A stretch of DNA of 64,000 nt from Pleionea sp052032335 (GTDB lineage Bacteria > Pseudomonadota > Gammaproteobacteria > Enterobacterales > Kangiellaceae). The DNA lies in the NCBI GenBank assembly GCA_052032335.1, contig JBPEWV010000179.1, positions 1 to 64,000 on the forward strand, read 5' to 3'. The position numbers and the translations under genes are program-made. The notes under the pieces were generated by a model that worked only from the letters and a program-made list of their open reading frames with translations, ran no database searches and was not told where the DNA came from. Of this stretch, positions 41,351-51,469 are shown piece by piece (positions within the stretch are counted from its first letter, which is position 1; each line of letters opens with the position of its first letter).

Positions 41351-43597
41351 CTAACTAGCAACGTCCACTTCAAGTAGATCCACTTTCTGGAATCCGCGCG
41401 GCAGTTTGTTTCCGCGACGTCCTCGCTCACCGCGATAGTGCTCCAAATCGCGCATTTTTAATCGTAGATGACGTTTGCCACTATGTACCAACAGTTCATC
41501 TTTTTCAGATACAACGGCGACGTCAACCACAAACTCTTCTCGCGACTGTACTCTGGCCGACGGAATACTGATAATTTTGTTGCCTTTTCCTTTTGCCAGA
41601 CAAGGCAAGTCTCTTAATGGGAAGACCAACAGTCGACCTTCATTTGAAACCGCCACGCACAGTTGCTCTTCGTAACTGATGACTGTTTTTGGAGACAACA
41701 CTTTGGCGCCCTTAGGCAAATTGATCAATGCTTTACCGTTCTTATTACGCGTTACGAAATCCTCGAACTTGGCAACAAAACCGTAGCCGGCATCAGACGA
41801 GATCAAAAATAAATCGTCGTTGCCTCCCATCACCGTTGTGGTGAATACGGAACCCGCAATAGGATTAAAGCGACCGGATAAAGGTTCTCCCTGACCACGG
41901 GCCGATGGCAAAGTATGTGCGGGCAACGCAAAACTTCGCCCGGTAGAATCAAAAAATACCGCTTGCTGATTGCTCTTGCCCTCAGCACTGGATAAATACT
42001 TATCGCCCGAGCGGTAATTTAGTTTCTCAGCGTCGATGTCGTGCCCCTTGGCGCAACGTGCCCAACCTTTTTCGGACAAAACGACGGTTACGGCTTCTGC
42101 AGGGACCAGATCTGACTCGTCCAACGCTTTAGCTTCTTTACGCTCCACTATCGGTGAACGCCGCTCATCACCAAATTCTTTGGCCGTTTCTTGAATTTCT
42201 TTTTTCACCAGCGTTTTAAGGCGACGAGCAGAGCCTAAAGTTTTTTCCAGGTGATCGCGCTCTTTGGATAACTCATCTTGCTCGCCTTTTATTTTCATTT
42301 CTTCAAGACGTGCCAGTTGACGCAATTTGGTATCCAGGATGTAGTTGGCTTGTACCTCGGTCAACTCGAACCGTTTCATTAATTCTTTTTTCGGTTCGTC
42401 TTCAGTGCGAATAATATGAATAACTTCATCAATGTTGAGAAAAGCGATCAACATACCTTCCAATAAGTGAAGGCGATCGTTTACTTTATTCAATCGGTGT
42501 TGCAGTCGACGACGGGTGGTTTCGGTTCGAAACTCAAGCCACTCTGAAATAAAACGGTTAAGCGGCTTTACCTGCGGCTTATTGTCGATGCCTATCACAT
42601 TCATGTTCATGCGATAGTTTTTTTCTAAATCGGTGGTTGCAAACAAGTGGCGCATCAAAGCGTCGGTATCGATGCGGTTGGAGCGTGGCACAATAACAAA
42701 TCGCGTTGGCGTTTCATGGTCTGACTCGTCGCGCAAATCGCTCACCATGGGCAACTTCTTTGCCTGCATTTGCTGCGCAACTTGCTCCATAATTTTATTG
42801 CCCGACACCTGATGTGGTAATGCCGTAATAACCACTTCTCCATCTTCAACCTGGTACTTGGCACGCATTTTTATGCTGCCACGTCCAGTTTCGTAAAGCT
42901 TTAGAATTTCGTCACGCGGGGTGATGACCTCGGCTTCAGTCGGGTAGTCGGGGCCTTTAATATGCTCGCAAAGGTCCGCCACTGACGCTTTCGGGTTATC
43001 CAGCATGTAAATGCAGGCATCGGCCACTTCTCTTAAATTGTGTGGAGGAATATCGGTTGCCATACCCACCGCAATTCCTGTTGTTCCATTAAGCAGCAAA
43101 TTGGGCAGTCGAGCCGGTAAAATTTTCGGCTCTTCCATCGTGCCATCAAAATTCGGGATCCAATCGACCGTTCCCTGCCCCAGTTCACTGAGCAGCACTT
43201 CCGAATATTTCGACAATCGAGACTCGGTGTAACGCATTGCGGCAAAGGATTTAGGATCGTCCGGCGATCCCCAATTGCCCTGACCGTCAACCAAGGTGTA
43301 ACGGTAAGAAAACGGCTGCGCCATTAATACCATGGCTTCATAACAGGCCGAATCTCCGTGAGGATGAAACTTACCCAGAACGTCACCCACGGTTCGCGCC
43401 GATTTTTTGTATTTTGCTGTGGCCTTTAAACCCAGCTCACTCATGGCGTAAACAATGCGGCGTTGCACCGGTTTCAGACCATCGCCAATGTGTGGCAAGG
43501 CCCGATCCATAATGACGTACATGGAATAGTTGAGATACGCCTTTTCGGTAAACTCGGCGAGTGATTGGCGTTCTACGCCTTCAAAGTTAAAATCCAT
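41351..43597 (-). CDS. parC: DNA topoisomerase IV subunit A
   Basis: A 748-residue ParC, which with ParE decatenates daughter chromosomes. The quinolone-resistance region reads HPHGDSACYEAMV, with the wild-type Ser and Glu of E. coli positions 80 and 84. The catalytic Tyr lies in AAMRYTESRLSK. The C-terminal pinwheel domain carries repeated blade motifs. It starts 14 bp after parE, so the two are co-transcribed. Confidence 0.98.
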   Translation of the reverse strand: MDFNFEGVERQSLAEFTEKAYLNYSMYVIMDRALPHIGDGLKPVQRRIVYAMSELGLKATAKYKKSARTVGDVLGKFHPHGDSACYEAMVLMAQPFSYRYTLVDGQGNWGSPDDPKSFAAMRYTESRLSKYSEVLLSELGQGTVDWIPNFDGTMEEPKILPARLPNLLLNGTTGIAVGMATDIPPHNLREVADACIYMLDNPKASVADLCEHIKGPDYPTEAEVITPRDEILKLYETGRGSIKMRAKYQVEDGEVVITALPHQVSGNKIMEQVAQQMQAKKLPMVSDLRDESDHETPTRFVIVPRSNRIDTDALMRHLFATTDLEKNYRMNMNVIGIDNKPQVKPLNRFISEWLEFRTETTRRRLQHRLNKVNDRLHLLEGMLIAFLNIDEVIHIIRTEDEPKKELMKRFELTEVQANYILDTKLRQLARLEEMKIKGEQDELSKERDHLEKTLGSARRLKTLVKKEIQETAKEFGDERRSPIVERKEAKALDESDLVPAEAVTVVLSEKGWARCAKGHDIDAEKLNYRSGDKYLSSAEGKSNQQAVFFDSTGRSFALPAHTLPSARGQGEPLSGRFNPIAGSVFTTTVMGGNDDLFLISSDAGYGFVAKFEDFVTRNKNGKALINLPKGAKVLSPKTVISYEEQLCVAVSNEGRLLVFPLRDLPCLAKGKGNKIISIPSARVQSREEFVVDVAVVSEKDELLVHSGKRHLRLKMRDLEHYRGERGRRGNKLPRGFQKVDLLEVDVAS

Positions 43598-43611
43598 AAC
43601 TGCTGTCTCTC

Positions 43612-45501
43612 TTAAACTTCGACTTCTGCGAGATTGCCTTTCGATTCAAGCCAGGATTTACGATCACCGGCACGTTTTTTCCCTAGCAGCATGTCCATCA
43701 CCTGCTCGGTTGTCTGCATGTCGTCGATAGACAATTGAACCAGTCGCCGAGTGTCTCTGGCCATGGTGGTTTCACGCAATTGTGCAGGGTTCATTTCACC
43801 CAGACCTTTAAACCGTTGAACGTTGACCTTACCGCGTTTCTTCTCAGCTTCAATGCGGTCTAAAATGCCCGCTTTTTCATCTTCATCCAACGCATAATAA
43901 ACCTCTTTACCGACATCAATTCGATACAAAGGCGGCATCGCCATGTAAAAATGTCCGCCTTCGACCAAAGGACGGAAATGCTTGACAAATAACGCACACA
44001 ACAAGGTCGCAATGTGCAAACCGTCAGAGTCGGCATCGGCAAGAATGCAGATTTTTCCATAACGTAATTTCGACATATCAGAGGAGTTGGGATCGATGCC
44101 TATCGCCACAGAAATATCGTGTACCTCTTGCGAGGCCAAAATATCGTGTCCGTCGACTTCCCAGGTATTAAGAATTTTTCCACGCAGCGGCATGATTGCC
44201 TGATAATCTTTATCTCGTGCCTGTTTTGCACTGCCTCCCGCAGAATCTCCCTCTACTAAAAACAGTTCGCCATTAGCAGGATCTTGTCCGACACAATCGG
44301 CGAGCTTTCCGGGCAACGCCGGGCCAGAGGTGATCTTTTTACGCGCAACTTTTTTGCCAGCGCGTAAGCGTTTGTGCGCATTACTGATTGCAAGTTCAGC
44401 CAGTTTCTCGCCCAGATCAGCATGTTGGTTAAGCCATAAACTGAATGCATCTTTGACCACACCCGAAACAAACGCTGCGCATTGACGAGACGACAATCGC
44501 TCTTTGGTTTGTCCGCTGAACTGCGGATCTTCGAGCTTGACCGATAAAACGTAGCTGAGTTTTTCCCAGACATCTTCGGGCGCCAACTTAACACCGCGAG
44601 GTAATAGATTTCGGAACTCACAAAACTCACGCATCGCTTCGAGCAAACCGGTACGCAAACCGTTGACGTGCGTTCCGCCCAACGCTGTCGGGATTAAGTT
44701 GACGTAACTTTCGGCAATGATATCGCCGCCTTCGGGTAACCAGTGCAAAGCCCAATCCACGGCCTCTGACTGACTGCTAAAACTTCCGGTAAATGGTTCC
44801 TCAGGCAAGGTTTCAAAGCCTTCTGCCGACGCGGCAACGTAATCGGTCAGGCCTTGCTCGTAAAACCACTCTTGTTCTTCGCCGTTGACATTATCTTTTA
44901 ACTTAACGGTAAGCCCGGGGCACAAGACGGCCTTAGCTTTTAATAAGTGCTTCAGTTTGGTTACGGAAAATTTTGCCGAATCGAAGTACTTTGCATCGGG
45001 CCAGAAAGTTACGGTCGTTCCAGTATTGCGTTTCCCGACCTCAGCAACAACTTCCAGATCACTGGCCTTGTCGCCGTTTTCGAACGCCATCATGAATTCC
45101 TGGCCATTCCGTTTAACCCGAACTTCAACCCGTTTTGACAAGGCGTTGACCACACTGATACCGACACCGTGTAAACCACCAGAGAACTGATAGTTTTTGT
45201 TGGAAAACTTACCACCAGCGTGCAGCTTGGTCAGAATCAGTTCAACTCCGGGGATACCTTCTTCCGGATGTATGTCAGTAGGCATACCACGACCATCATC
45301 GGACACCGACATAGAACCGTCTTTTTCCAGAATGACCGTGATCACCTTACAGTGACCCGCCAGCGCCTCATCGACACTGTTGTCGATCACTTCCTGGCCC
45401 AGATGATTCGGCCGGGTGGTATCGGTATACATTCCGGGCCGTTTTTTAACTGGCTCCAATCCATTCAAAACTTCAATGGCATCGGCAGTATATTGACTCA
45501 T
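43612..45501 (-). CDS. parE: DNA topoisomerase IV subunit B
   Basis: A 629-residue ParE, the ATPase subunit. GHKL motifs: VIDNSVDEALAGH (ATP/Mg), DDGRGMP and GLHGVGISVVNALS. The TOPRIM domain has VEGDSAGGSAKQARD and DADSDGLHI. Length and motifs match ParE rather than GyrB. It follows cpdA at 182 bp; E. coli has the same nudF-yqiB-cpdA-(yqiA)-parE order, with yqiA absent here. Confidence 0.98.
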   Translation of the reverse strand: MSQYTADAIEVLNGLEPVKKRPGMYTDTTRPNHLGQEVIDNSVDEALAGHCKVITVILEKDGSMSVSDDGRGMPTDIHPEEGIPGVELILTKLHAGGKFSNKNYQFSGGLHGVGISVVNALSKRVEVRVKRNGQEFMMAFENGDKASDLEVVAEVGKRNTGTTVTFWPDAKYFDSAKFSVTKLKHLLKAKAVLCPGLTVKLKDNVNGEEQEWFYEQGLTDYVAASAEGFETLPEEPFTGSFSSQSEAVDWALHWLPEGGDIIAESYVNLIPTALGGTHVNGLRTGLLEAMREFCEFRNLLPRGVKLAPEDVWEKLSYVLSVKLEDPQFSGQTKERLSSRQCAAFVSGVVKDAFSLWLNQHADLGEKLAELAISNAHKRLRAGKKVARKKITSGPALPGKLADCVGQDPANGELFLVEGDSAGGSAKQARDKDYQAIMPLRGKILNTWEVDGHDILASQEVHDISVAIGIDPNSSDMSKLRYGKICILADADSDGLHIATLLCALFVKHFRPLVEGGHFYMAMPPLYRIDVGKEVYYALDEDEKAGILDRIEAEKKRGKVNVQRFKGLGEMNPAQLRETTMARDTRRLVQLSIDDMQTTEQVMDMLLGKKRAGDRKSWLESKGNLAEVEV

Positions 45502-45683
45502 AATTTTCGTTCTTGTGTTGTTACCTTGAGGCTAATGTTGGCGTTTTCGATCACTCTTGGCAAGTCTTTCTGTGATTGAGATATGACACTGCTCAAAATT
45601 CAAACAAGACTTCGCAGAACCTTAAATAGAATGGTCATTTTATCGACATTTTAAAGGCATCGTTGGTGTTTGATAGAAAGGGA

Positions 45684-46520
45684 TTAGTAACCTTTAATGG
45701 TGTAATCGACGGTAAACTCGATGTCTTCGATTCGGTGCAGTAACGACTCGATGCGACCATCATCGTGCAGGGTGAGGTAGCGATACCCAGGGCTCTCGTC
45801 GCCTGCTGAAAAGTCTTCCGAGCCAGGCTTGAACTGGACGCAAGTAGACGGTGTAGAAATTAGCTGAACGCCCTGTTCTTCGCCATTAAAATCTTGATGC
45901 ACATGTCCCCACAAAAAACAGGTTCTTGAAGCGTGACCTTTCACTGCAGCAAACAATGCATCGGCATTTTTAATGCCTAAATTATCCAGCCAGTCGCTGC
46001 CGACTTTCACGGGCTGATGGTGCATGACAACGAGCAAATGGCGCTCCGGGTATTCCTTGACGGCGTCCTTCACCAGATTCAGTTGCTGCTCCGATAAATT
46101 GCCGTACACTTTGCCTGGCACCGATGTATCCAGCAAGATAATCTGCCAATTGCCCGCCAAAATTCGTTTGTGAGCGAAAATATTATGACCTTTGAGGCAC
46201 TGCGCCATAACTTCTGGCGAATCGTGATTGCCCGGTACCCAGAAGGTGGGTGCATTGAGCTGTTGCATTTTTTCAGCAATATAGACATAGGAGTTCTCGG
46301 AAGCATCCTGCGACAGGTCACCCGTGGCCAAATACAGATCCGGCGCCAACTCTTCTTTTTGAACGCGTTTTAGCACGGCTTCGAAACTGTGGCGCGTATC
46401 TAACCCCAATAATTTACCGTTCTCGTCGGAAAAAATATGGCTATCTGTCAATTGAATAACACGCACGCAATCAGTGCTTTGGGTGGTCAATTGTTTTGCT
46501 AAGGTTGCAACCGAGCTCAT
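45684..46520 (-). CDS. cpdA: 3',5'-cyclic AMP phosphodiesterase CpdA
   Basis: A 278-residue calcineurin-like phosphoesterase that breaks down cAMP. The metal-binding motifs are complete: LTDSHIF (D-x-H), ATGDLSQD, PGNHDSP, MHHQPV and WGHVHQDF. It follows yqiB by 9 bp on the same strand. Its order with nudF, yqiB and parE is conserved in Enterobacteria, supporting the assignment. Confidence 0.95.
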   Translation of the reverse strand: MSSVATLAKQLTTQSTDCVRVIQLTDSHIFSDENGKLLGLDTRHSFEAVLKRVQKEELAPDLYLATGDLSQDASENSYVYIAEKMQQLNAPTFWVPGNHDSPEVMAQCLKGHNIFAHKRILAGNWQIILLDTSVPGKVYGNLSEQQLNLVKDAVKEYPERHLLVVMHHQPVKVGSDWLDNLGIKNADALFAAVKGHASRTCFLWGHVHQDFNGEEQGVQLISTPSTCVQFKPGSEDFSAGDESPGYRYLTLHDDGRIESLLHRIEDIEFTVDYTIKGY

Positions 46521-46529
46521 GAACCGCTT

Positions 46530-47036
46530 TTAATCCTCAGAGTAGGTGATTACCGGCACGGCAATCTTGTCGGCCGACGATTCAAAACATCGCTTCAAAC
46601 ATTGATGAAGCAATTCGTTTCGCTGAAATTTATCGTCGGGGTAGTGTTTAATTTGTCTAGGGTAAGGGTTGGCAGACTTCGGTGCGTGATTTCGATTTCG
46701 CTCCAGTACCTCTGCCATCTGGGCATCATGATACAAACGCACACGAAGCTTGATAGGGCTTACCCATTCACTTTTCACCAATTCAACCGTTAAATTTAAC
46801 GTTGTGGTGTATTTCGCCTGCTCATCGACGTTTATAAGAAAAGGCAGAGCGACTTTTTCATCGTCGATCACTCCCAAATTGGCCAACGAGCGTTGCCCTT
46901 TGCTGATCGACTGCGATTGATTTTCAGAAAGTCGAAACAACCGCATCATCAACACATAGTTCATCTCACACTGAGCCATATACCCAGTAAGATCAGGAAC
47001 ATATTTACGTTTGATTCGGTCCATTGGATGCATCAT
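46530..47036 (-). CDS. yqiB: DUF1249 (YqiB) protein
   Basis: A 168-residue protein of the YqiB/DUF1249 family. The N-terminus KYVPDLTGYMAQCEMNYVLM and the later YHDAQMAEVLER are the conserved parts. Function unknown; it is always near nudF and cpdA. It starts with ATG-ATG and may begin at a Met four codons in. It lies 81 bp after nudF and 9 bp before cpdA, so it belongs to that transcript. Confidence 0.9.
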   Translation of the reverse strand: MMHPMDRIKRKYVPDLTGYMAQCEMNYVLMMRLFRLSENQSQSISKGQRSLANLGVIDDEKVALPFLINVDEQAKYTTTLNLTVELVKSEWVSPIKLRVRLYHDAQMAEVLERNRNHAPKSANPYPRQIKHYPDDKFQRNELLHQCLKRCFESSADKIAVPVITYSED

Positions 47037-47117
47037 TTAACCGTTTAATACTATTTACTCTAGCTTATTTTGCTCGATATATAAGGCTTCTATGCCCAAT
47101 TTTCATCAACGATATCA

Positions 47118-47735
47118 TTAATTAGCTTGTAATTGTGACTGATTTAACATCAGCCACTGAACGCCAATGATTGCCATAGCATTATTCAGTTTGCCCTGCT
47201 TGAGCCAGTCGTATGCCGTTTCAAAGCTCAATTTATGCACTTTGATGTCTTCATGTTCGTGCTCCAGGCCTCCAAAGTCGTCCACCGAGTCGGCATCCAC
47301 CAGGCCACAAAATAAGTAGAAGTCTTCATCAGAACCACCGGGACTGACCCAATAGTGATGCATCGGAATCAATTTTACCGGGACGCACCCGGCTTCTTCC
47401 TCTGACTCGCGAACCGCGACTTCTTCCGGCTTTTCGCCAGGCTCGACTATTCCGGCGACCAATTCAATTAACCAGGGATTCTCAGCACCAGCGGCGGCAG
47501 CTCCGGCCCGAAATTGCTCCACCAGAATGATCAGTTGCTTCACTGGATCGACCAATAGTACCCCTACTGCTGTTCCGCGCAGGAAAACTTCGCGATTAAC
47601 TCCGGTTAACGGACTGCCTTGAAACCGATCGTACTCAAATACAAATCGCTTCACTTTGAAGAACCCGTCATGCAGCATCGAGCTGTCTGAGACTGAGAAG
47701 GTTAGCGGCGCTTCTGCGCCTGAATTATTCGACAT
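47118..47735 (-). CDS. nudF: ADP-ribose pyrophosphatase NudF
   Basis: A 205-residue Nudix hydrolase that cleaves ADP-ribose to AMP and ribose-5-phosphate. The Nudix box is complete (GIVEPGEKPEEVAVRESEEE with the following AGC). The N-terminal strand domain (VKRFVFEYDRFQG) and the dimer region match NudF. It is first in the nudF-yqiB-cpdA group and divergent from the pcm-like gene with a 149-bp gap. Confidence 0.95.
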   Translation of the reverse strand: MSNNSGAEAPLTFSVSDSSMLHDGFFKVKRFVFEYDRFQGSPLTGVNREVFLRGTAVGVLLVDPVKQLIILVEQFRAGAAAAGAENPWLIELVAGIVEPGEKPEEVAVRESEEEAGCVPVKLIPMHHYWVSPGGSDEDFYLFCGLVDADSVDDFGGLEHEHEDIKVHKLSFETAYDWLKQGKLNNAMAIIGVQWLMLNQSQLQAN

Positions 47736-47884
47736 AAATACGGCCTTGCAAATGCGATGGCATTTGTCTGCTAAACAGTTATACTGCGACTATAATCAGA
47801 AAGAGCTTGTGTCTCAAGAAGTTATACGCAGCAACGACGACCAGAACTTTGGCATAAGAACCGAGCAAATCGAATAACTAGAAT

Positions 47885-48541
47885 ATGATGAACACCGAAA
47901 AAGCCCGCTACAACATGATTGAGCAGCAAATCCGAACCTGGAATGTGTTCTCCCCTTCGGTGCTTAATTTAATGGCTAGCGTTCCAAGAGAGATTTTCGT
48001 TCCCAGCGATCAAAAATCACTCGCCTTCGCTGACTTATCGATAAAATTACCGCACAAACAGCAAATGTACGTGCCCAGAGAAGAAGCCAGAATGCTTCAG
48101 TCGCTGGATTTATCCCCCAGTGATAAAGTGCTCGAAATTGGCACTGGCACAGGCTTCACGACAGCGTTACTGGCTTCATTAGCCCAAAAAGTCGTCACTG
48201 TAGACTGTTTCGAAGACTTCATCTCGCAAGCTGAAATTCATTTCAAACAACTGAATCTTCAAAATATCATTGCAGAAGTTGCTGACATCTCAACAGGGTG
48301 GCACCCTTCTGAACGATTCGATGCCATCGTTATCACTCCGGGAATTGCACGTCCGCCAAAAACGCTGATGTCGCAACTAAAACCCGGTGGCCGTTTATTT
48401 TGTGTCGAAGGGCCAGCCGACAACCAATACGCCAAGCGCTATCGATACCACGAAGATAATGGTATTTTGCAAGAAACTCTATTTGAAATCAGCACTCCCA
48501 GATTAGTCGAAGAGCAGGCCGAAGAGACATTTGTGTTTTAA
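47885..48541 (+). CDS. Protein-L-isoaspartate O-methyltransferase-like methyltransferase
   Basis: A 218-residue SAM-dependent methyltransferase: motif I is VLEIGTGTGFTTALLA, followed by VTVDC and the PGGRLFCVEG segment. The N-terminus (RYNMIEQQIRTWNV) marks the PCMT-like subgroup that sits immediately upstream of tolC in many Gammaproteobacteria. It may differ in substrate from the stationary-phase repair enzyme Pcm. ATG-ATG start. The tolC gene is 158 bp downstream, same strand. Confidence 0.85.
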   Translation: MMNTEKARYNMIEQQIRTWNVFSPSVLNLMASVPREIFVPSDQKSLAFADLSIKLPHKQQMYVPREEARMLQSLDLSPSDKVLEIGTGTGFTTALLASLAQKVVTVDCFEDFISQAEIHFKQLNLQNIIAEVADISTGWHPSERFDAIVITPGIARPPKTLMSQLKPGGRLFCVEGPADNQYAKRYRYHEDNGILQETLFEISTPRLVEEQAEETFVF

Positions 48542-48699
48542 GCTTTGGTTGACATTCAACATTCATTTACAATTCGAAATCACTCTTTGACATAATTTCG
48601 GGTAAGTTATTCATTAACCTAAAGACTAAAAAAGAACGTTCATAGACGAAGTGGGAATATCTTCCGATTACACCCGACTTTTAACGACGGAGATTCATT

Positions 48700-50046
48700 T
48701 TGAAAAAGCAATTTAAATGGCTGACGGCCACGGGAATTATTTTGTCGACCAGTTTGCAGTCGGTGCTGGCTGCCGATACCGGCTTGTGGGAAGTGTATCA
48801 ACAAGCGACGCGAAATGACCCGACTATTTTAGCCAGTGAAATGGGGTTAAAAGCAACCGAAGAGCGTGTTGATCAAAGCTTTGCCGACTTACTTCCTTCG
48901 TTAGGAGCAAGGTATTCGCTCTCTAATAGTTCATCCGAAGGACAGCAAAACATTCAGCTTCCAGCGATTGAGTCAGATGCCGACTCCACAACGATAAGCG
49001 CTCAATTGACTCAGGTAATTTACGATCACAGAATTTGGAAAGGCCTTGATATCAGTAAAAAACGCGCTCTGAAAGCGGGCGTTGATCATAAAGCAAGCGA
49101 GCAAGATCTCATTATTCGTGTAGCAGAAGCTTACTTTAATGTGCTTGCCGCTCAAGACAGTGTCGAATTTTCGACTGCTGAAATGGAAGCCATTAAACAA
49201 GAGCTAGAACAAACCAATCAAAAGTTTGAAGTCGGTTTAATAGCGATAACTGACGTACATGAAGCTCAGGCTCGATTTGATCAGGCAATGGCCGATAATA
49301 TTCGCGCGCAAAACACGCTGGATAATGCATTTGAAACACTTCGTGAAATCACGAATGAGTATTACGATAATTTAACACCGCTTCAAACTAAGTTTGCACT
49401 TAGGTCACCGAAGCCCAATACCATTGACGAGTGGCTTAAACAGGCCGAACAAAATAACTTGGTGTTAGCAGCACGCAAAATCGACAAAGAAATTGCGCAG
49501 CAAACTATTAAGTTAAACTTCGCAGGACACTACCCAACACTTACATTGAGCGGCTCCTATCAAGATCAGGAAGAAGACTCTGAAATAGAAGGACTCGAGC
49601 AACCGACCTCGACCTTCGAGCGGACCAGCCTCAGTTTAAATGTTGATATCCCGATTTACTCAGGTGGAAAAACTCAATCAACAGTAAGAGAAGCGCAGCA
49701 TTTGTTCCAGCAAGCAGTCCATAACATGGAAAGTGCACACCGCTCCGCAATCCGGCAGACTCGCAGCGCTTATCTGGGTATTCAAGCATCAATCAGCTCA
49801 GTAAAAGCTCTGGAGCAATCAACCATTTCAAGTCAGGCAGCTTTAGAGGCGACTCAGGCGGGCTTTGAAGTGGGAACCCGGACCATAGTCGATGTATTAA
49901 ACGCTACACGTACGGTTTACAACGCCAAACAAAATCTGGCGCGCGCTAAATACGACTACATCCTGAACACACTGAAGTTGAAACAGGCAGCAGGAACTCT
50001 GTCAGAAAAAGACTTACGGCAGGTCGACGCTTTGCTTAAGAAATAA
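48700..50046 (+). CDS. tolC: Outer-membrane efflux channel TolC
   Basis: A 448-residue TolC. Signal peptide residues 1-24 (ending SVLA). Two outer-membrane efflux repeats follow (about 30-225 and 240-435) with the typical helices (ATEERVDQSFADLLPSLGAR, and SGGKTQSTVREAQHLFQQA in the second). It is the outer component of efflux pumps and type I secretion. The start is TTG, supported by GGAG with a 7-base spacer and no ATG in reach. A strong terminator follows. Confidence 0.95.
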   Translation: MKKQFKWLTATGIILSTSLQSVLAADTGLWEVYQQATRNDPTILASEMGLKATEERVDQSFADLLPSLGARYSLSNSSSEGQQNIQLPAIESDADSTTISAQLTQVIYDHRIWKGLDISKKRALKAGVDHKASEQDLIIRVAEAYFNVLAAQDSVEFSTAEMEAIKQELEQTNQKFEVGLIAITDVHEAQARFDQAMADNIRAQNTLDNAFETLREITNEYYDNLTPLQTKFALRSPKPNTIDEWLKQAEQNNLVLAARKIDKEIAQQTIKLNFAGHYPTLTLSGSYQDQEEDSEIEGLEQPTSTFERTSLSLNVDIPIYSGGKTQSTVREAQHLFQQAVHNMESAHRSAIRQTRSAYLGIQASISSVKALEQSTISSQAALEATQAGFEVGTRTIVDVLNATRTVYNAKQNLARAKYDYILNTLKLKQAAGTLSEKDLRQVDALLKK

Positions 50047-50061
50047 CGCTTTACTGAAGAA

Positions 50062-50095
50062 CAATAAAAAAGCGGCGATTGCCGCTTTTTTATTG
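50062..50095. terminator. Bidirectional terminator between tolC and waaA
   Basis: A perfect 15-bp stem (CAATAAAAAAGCGGC / GCCGCTTTTTTATTG) with a 4-base loop (GATT). A-runs and T-runs on both sides make it work in both directions, serving the convergent tolC and waaA. It overlaps the last codons of waaA. Confidence 0.92.
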
Positions 50096-51367
50096 CCCGC
50101 CGTTCGGCAAGTACCGGTTCAGAATTTTTAACGTCTTTGTGACCGCGCCCCGATTGGACTCAACTACTGAAAGTCCGGCTTTCCCCATTAACTGACGCTT
50201 TTCTTCGCTTCTATGAAGCATCATTAAGGTTTCAGCTAAATCTTCTTCAGACACCAAAATTGCTGCTCCGGCTTGGGTCATATTTTTATAAACATCGGCA
50301 AAATTAAAAACGTTTTTACCAGATACCACAGGTTTCGACAAAGCGGCGGGCTCCAGTGGATTATGACCACCACGTTCAATGAGACTGCCTGCAACAAAGG
50401 CAACGTGAGCGGCTTTATAGCAATACATCATTTCACCCATGGAGTCGCAAACAAAAACATCAGAGTCAGCAGTGAAGCCTTCCGTTTGACTGCGACGGGC
50501 TACGTTGAAACCTCGCTGCTCAACCAATTCTGAAACAGAGTCAAATCGTTCCGGGTGCCGTGGCACCAAAATCAGTTTGGCATTGATTCCTTCTTCCAGT
50601 AGCGTCCGATGCGCAGCTAGTATCGGCTCATCTTCACCGGAATGGGTGCTGCCTGCCACCCATATGAACTCGGCATTATCCCAGGGCGCAAATATTTCAT
50701 GAGTCTTAGAGTCGATATTGGCCGGAAGTTGCAAGTCGAACTTAATGCTTCCTGTGACCGCGACTTTATCTTCTGTCGCACCCAATTCAATAAATCGCTC
50801 AGCATCGCCTTGATTTTGACAGGCAAAACAGGAAACAGGCTTAATAAGCATACGATGAGTAGGAATCGGCAAATGAGCGTATCGATGTGCTGAACGCGCC
50901 GACAGTCGGGCATTAACCACCACCACGGGGACATTTTTTCGACGGCTGTAATGAATAAAGTTTGGCCACAACTCGGTTTCCATGATAACCGTAAGGCACG
51001 GATTTATCTTTTTTAAGAAGCGATTGACCACCCAGGGTAAGTCATAAGGCGAGTAGAGGTGGGTGACCGAATCGCCCAACATCGAGTTGATGCGATCAGC
51101 ACCGGTTGGCGTCGTTGTTGTCACCACAATAGCAAACTCGGGGTGCTCTTTCATCAAGCGTCGTATGATTGGAATCGCCGCCAACGACTCACCCACTGAG
51201 ACCGCGTGCACCCAGATCGTTTTGCCCCGGTTTTCAAAAGAGAATAACCCAAAGTGCTCTTTCCAACGTTTCCGATACGCGGGAAACTGTCGCCCTTTGA
51301 GATACGAATTCATCAGCGCCATGGGCAACGCCAAAAAGAAAATTAAAGAATAAAATAAGCGAAACAC
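50090..51367 (-). CDS. waaA: 3-deoxy-D-manno-octulosonic acid (Kdo) transferase WaaA
   Basis: A 425-residue GT30 glycosyltransferase that adds Kdo to lipid IVA in LPS synthesis. It has an N-terminal membrane anchor (residues 3-20), the motif VHAVSVGESLAAIPIIRRL, and a C-terminal GGHNPLEPAALSKPV nucleotide-sugar site. This implies a Gram-negative outer membrane. Convergent with tolC; divergent from the 215-residue membrane protein gene. Confidence 0.95.
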   Translation of the reverse strand: MFRLFYSLIFFLALPMALMNSYLKGRQFPAYRKRWKEHFGLFSFENRGKTIWVHAVSVGESLAAIPIIRRLMKEHPEFAIVVTTTTPTGADRINSMLGDSVTHLYSPYDLPWVVNRFLKKINPCLTVIMETELWPNFIHYSRRKNVPVVVVNARLSARSAHRYAHLPIPTHRMLIKPVSCFACQNQGDAERFIELGATEDKVAVTGSIKFDLQLPANIDSKTHEIFAPWDNAEFIWVAGSTHSGEDEPILAAHRTLLEEGINAKLILVPRHPERFDSVSELVEQRGFNVARRSQTEGFTADSDVFVCDSMGEMMYCYKAAHVAFVAGSLIERGGHNPLEPAALSKPVVSGKNVFNFADVYKNMTQAGAAILVSEEDLAETLMMLHRSEEKRQLMGKAGLSVVESNRGAVTKTLKILNRYLPNGGQ

Positions 51368-51469
51368 CAGCTTTCCATTTCGTTTTTTATTAATTTTAAC
51401 ATAGCTAATGACTATAGTAGACTCAAGAGACCAACTAAACGCTCATAAGCCAACCAATAAGGAAGATTC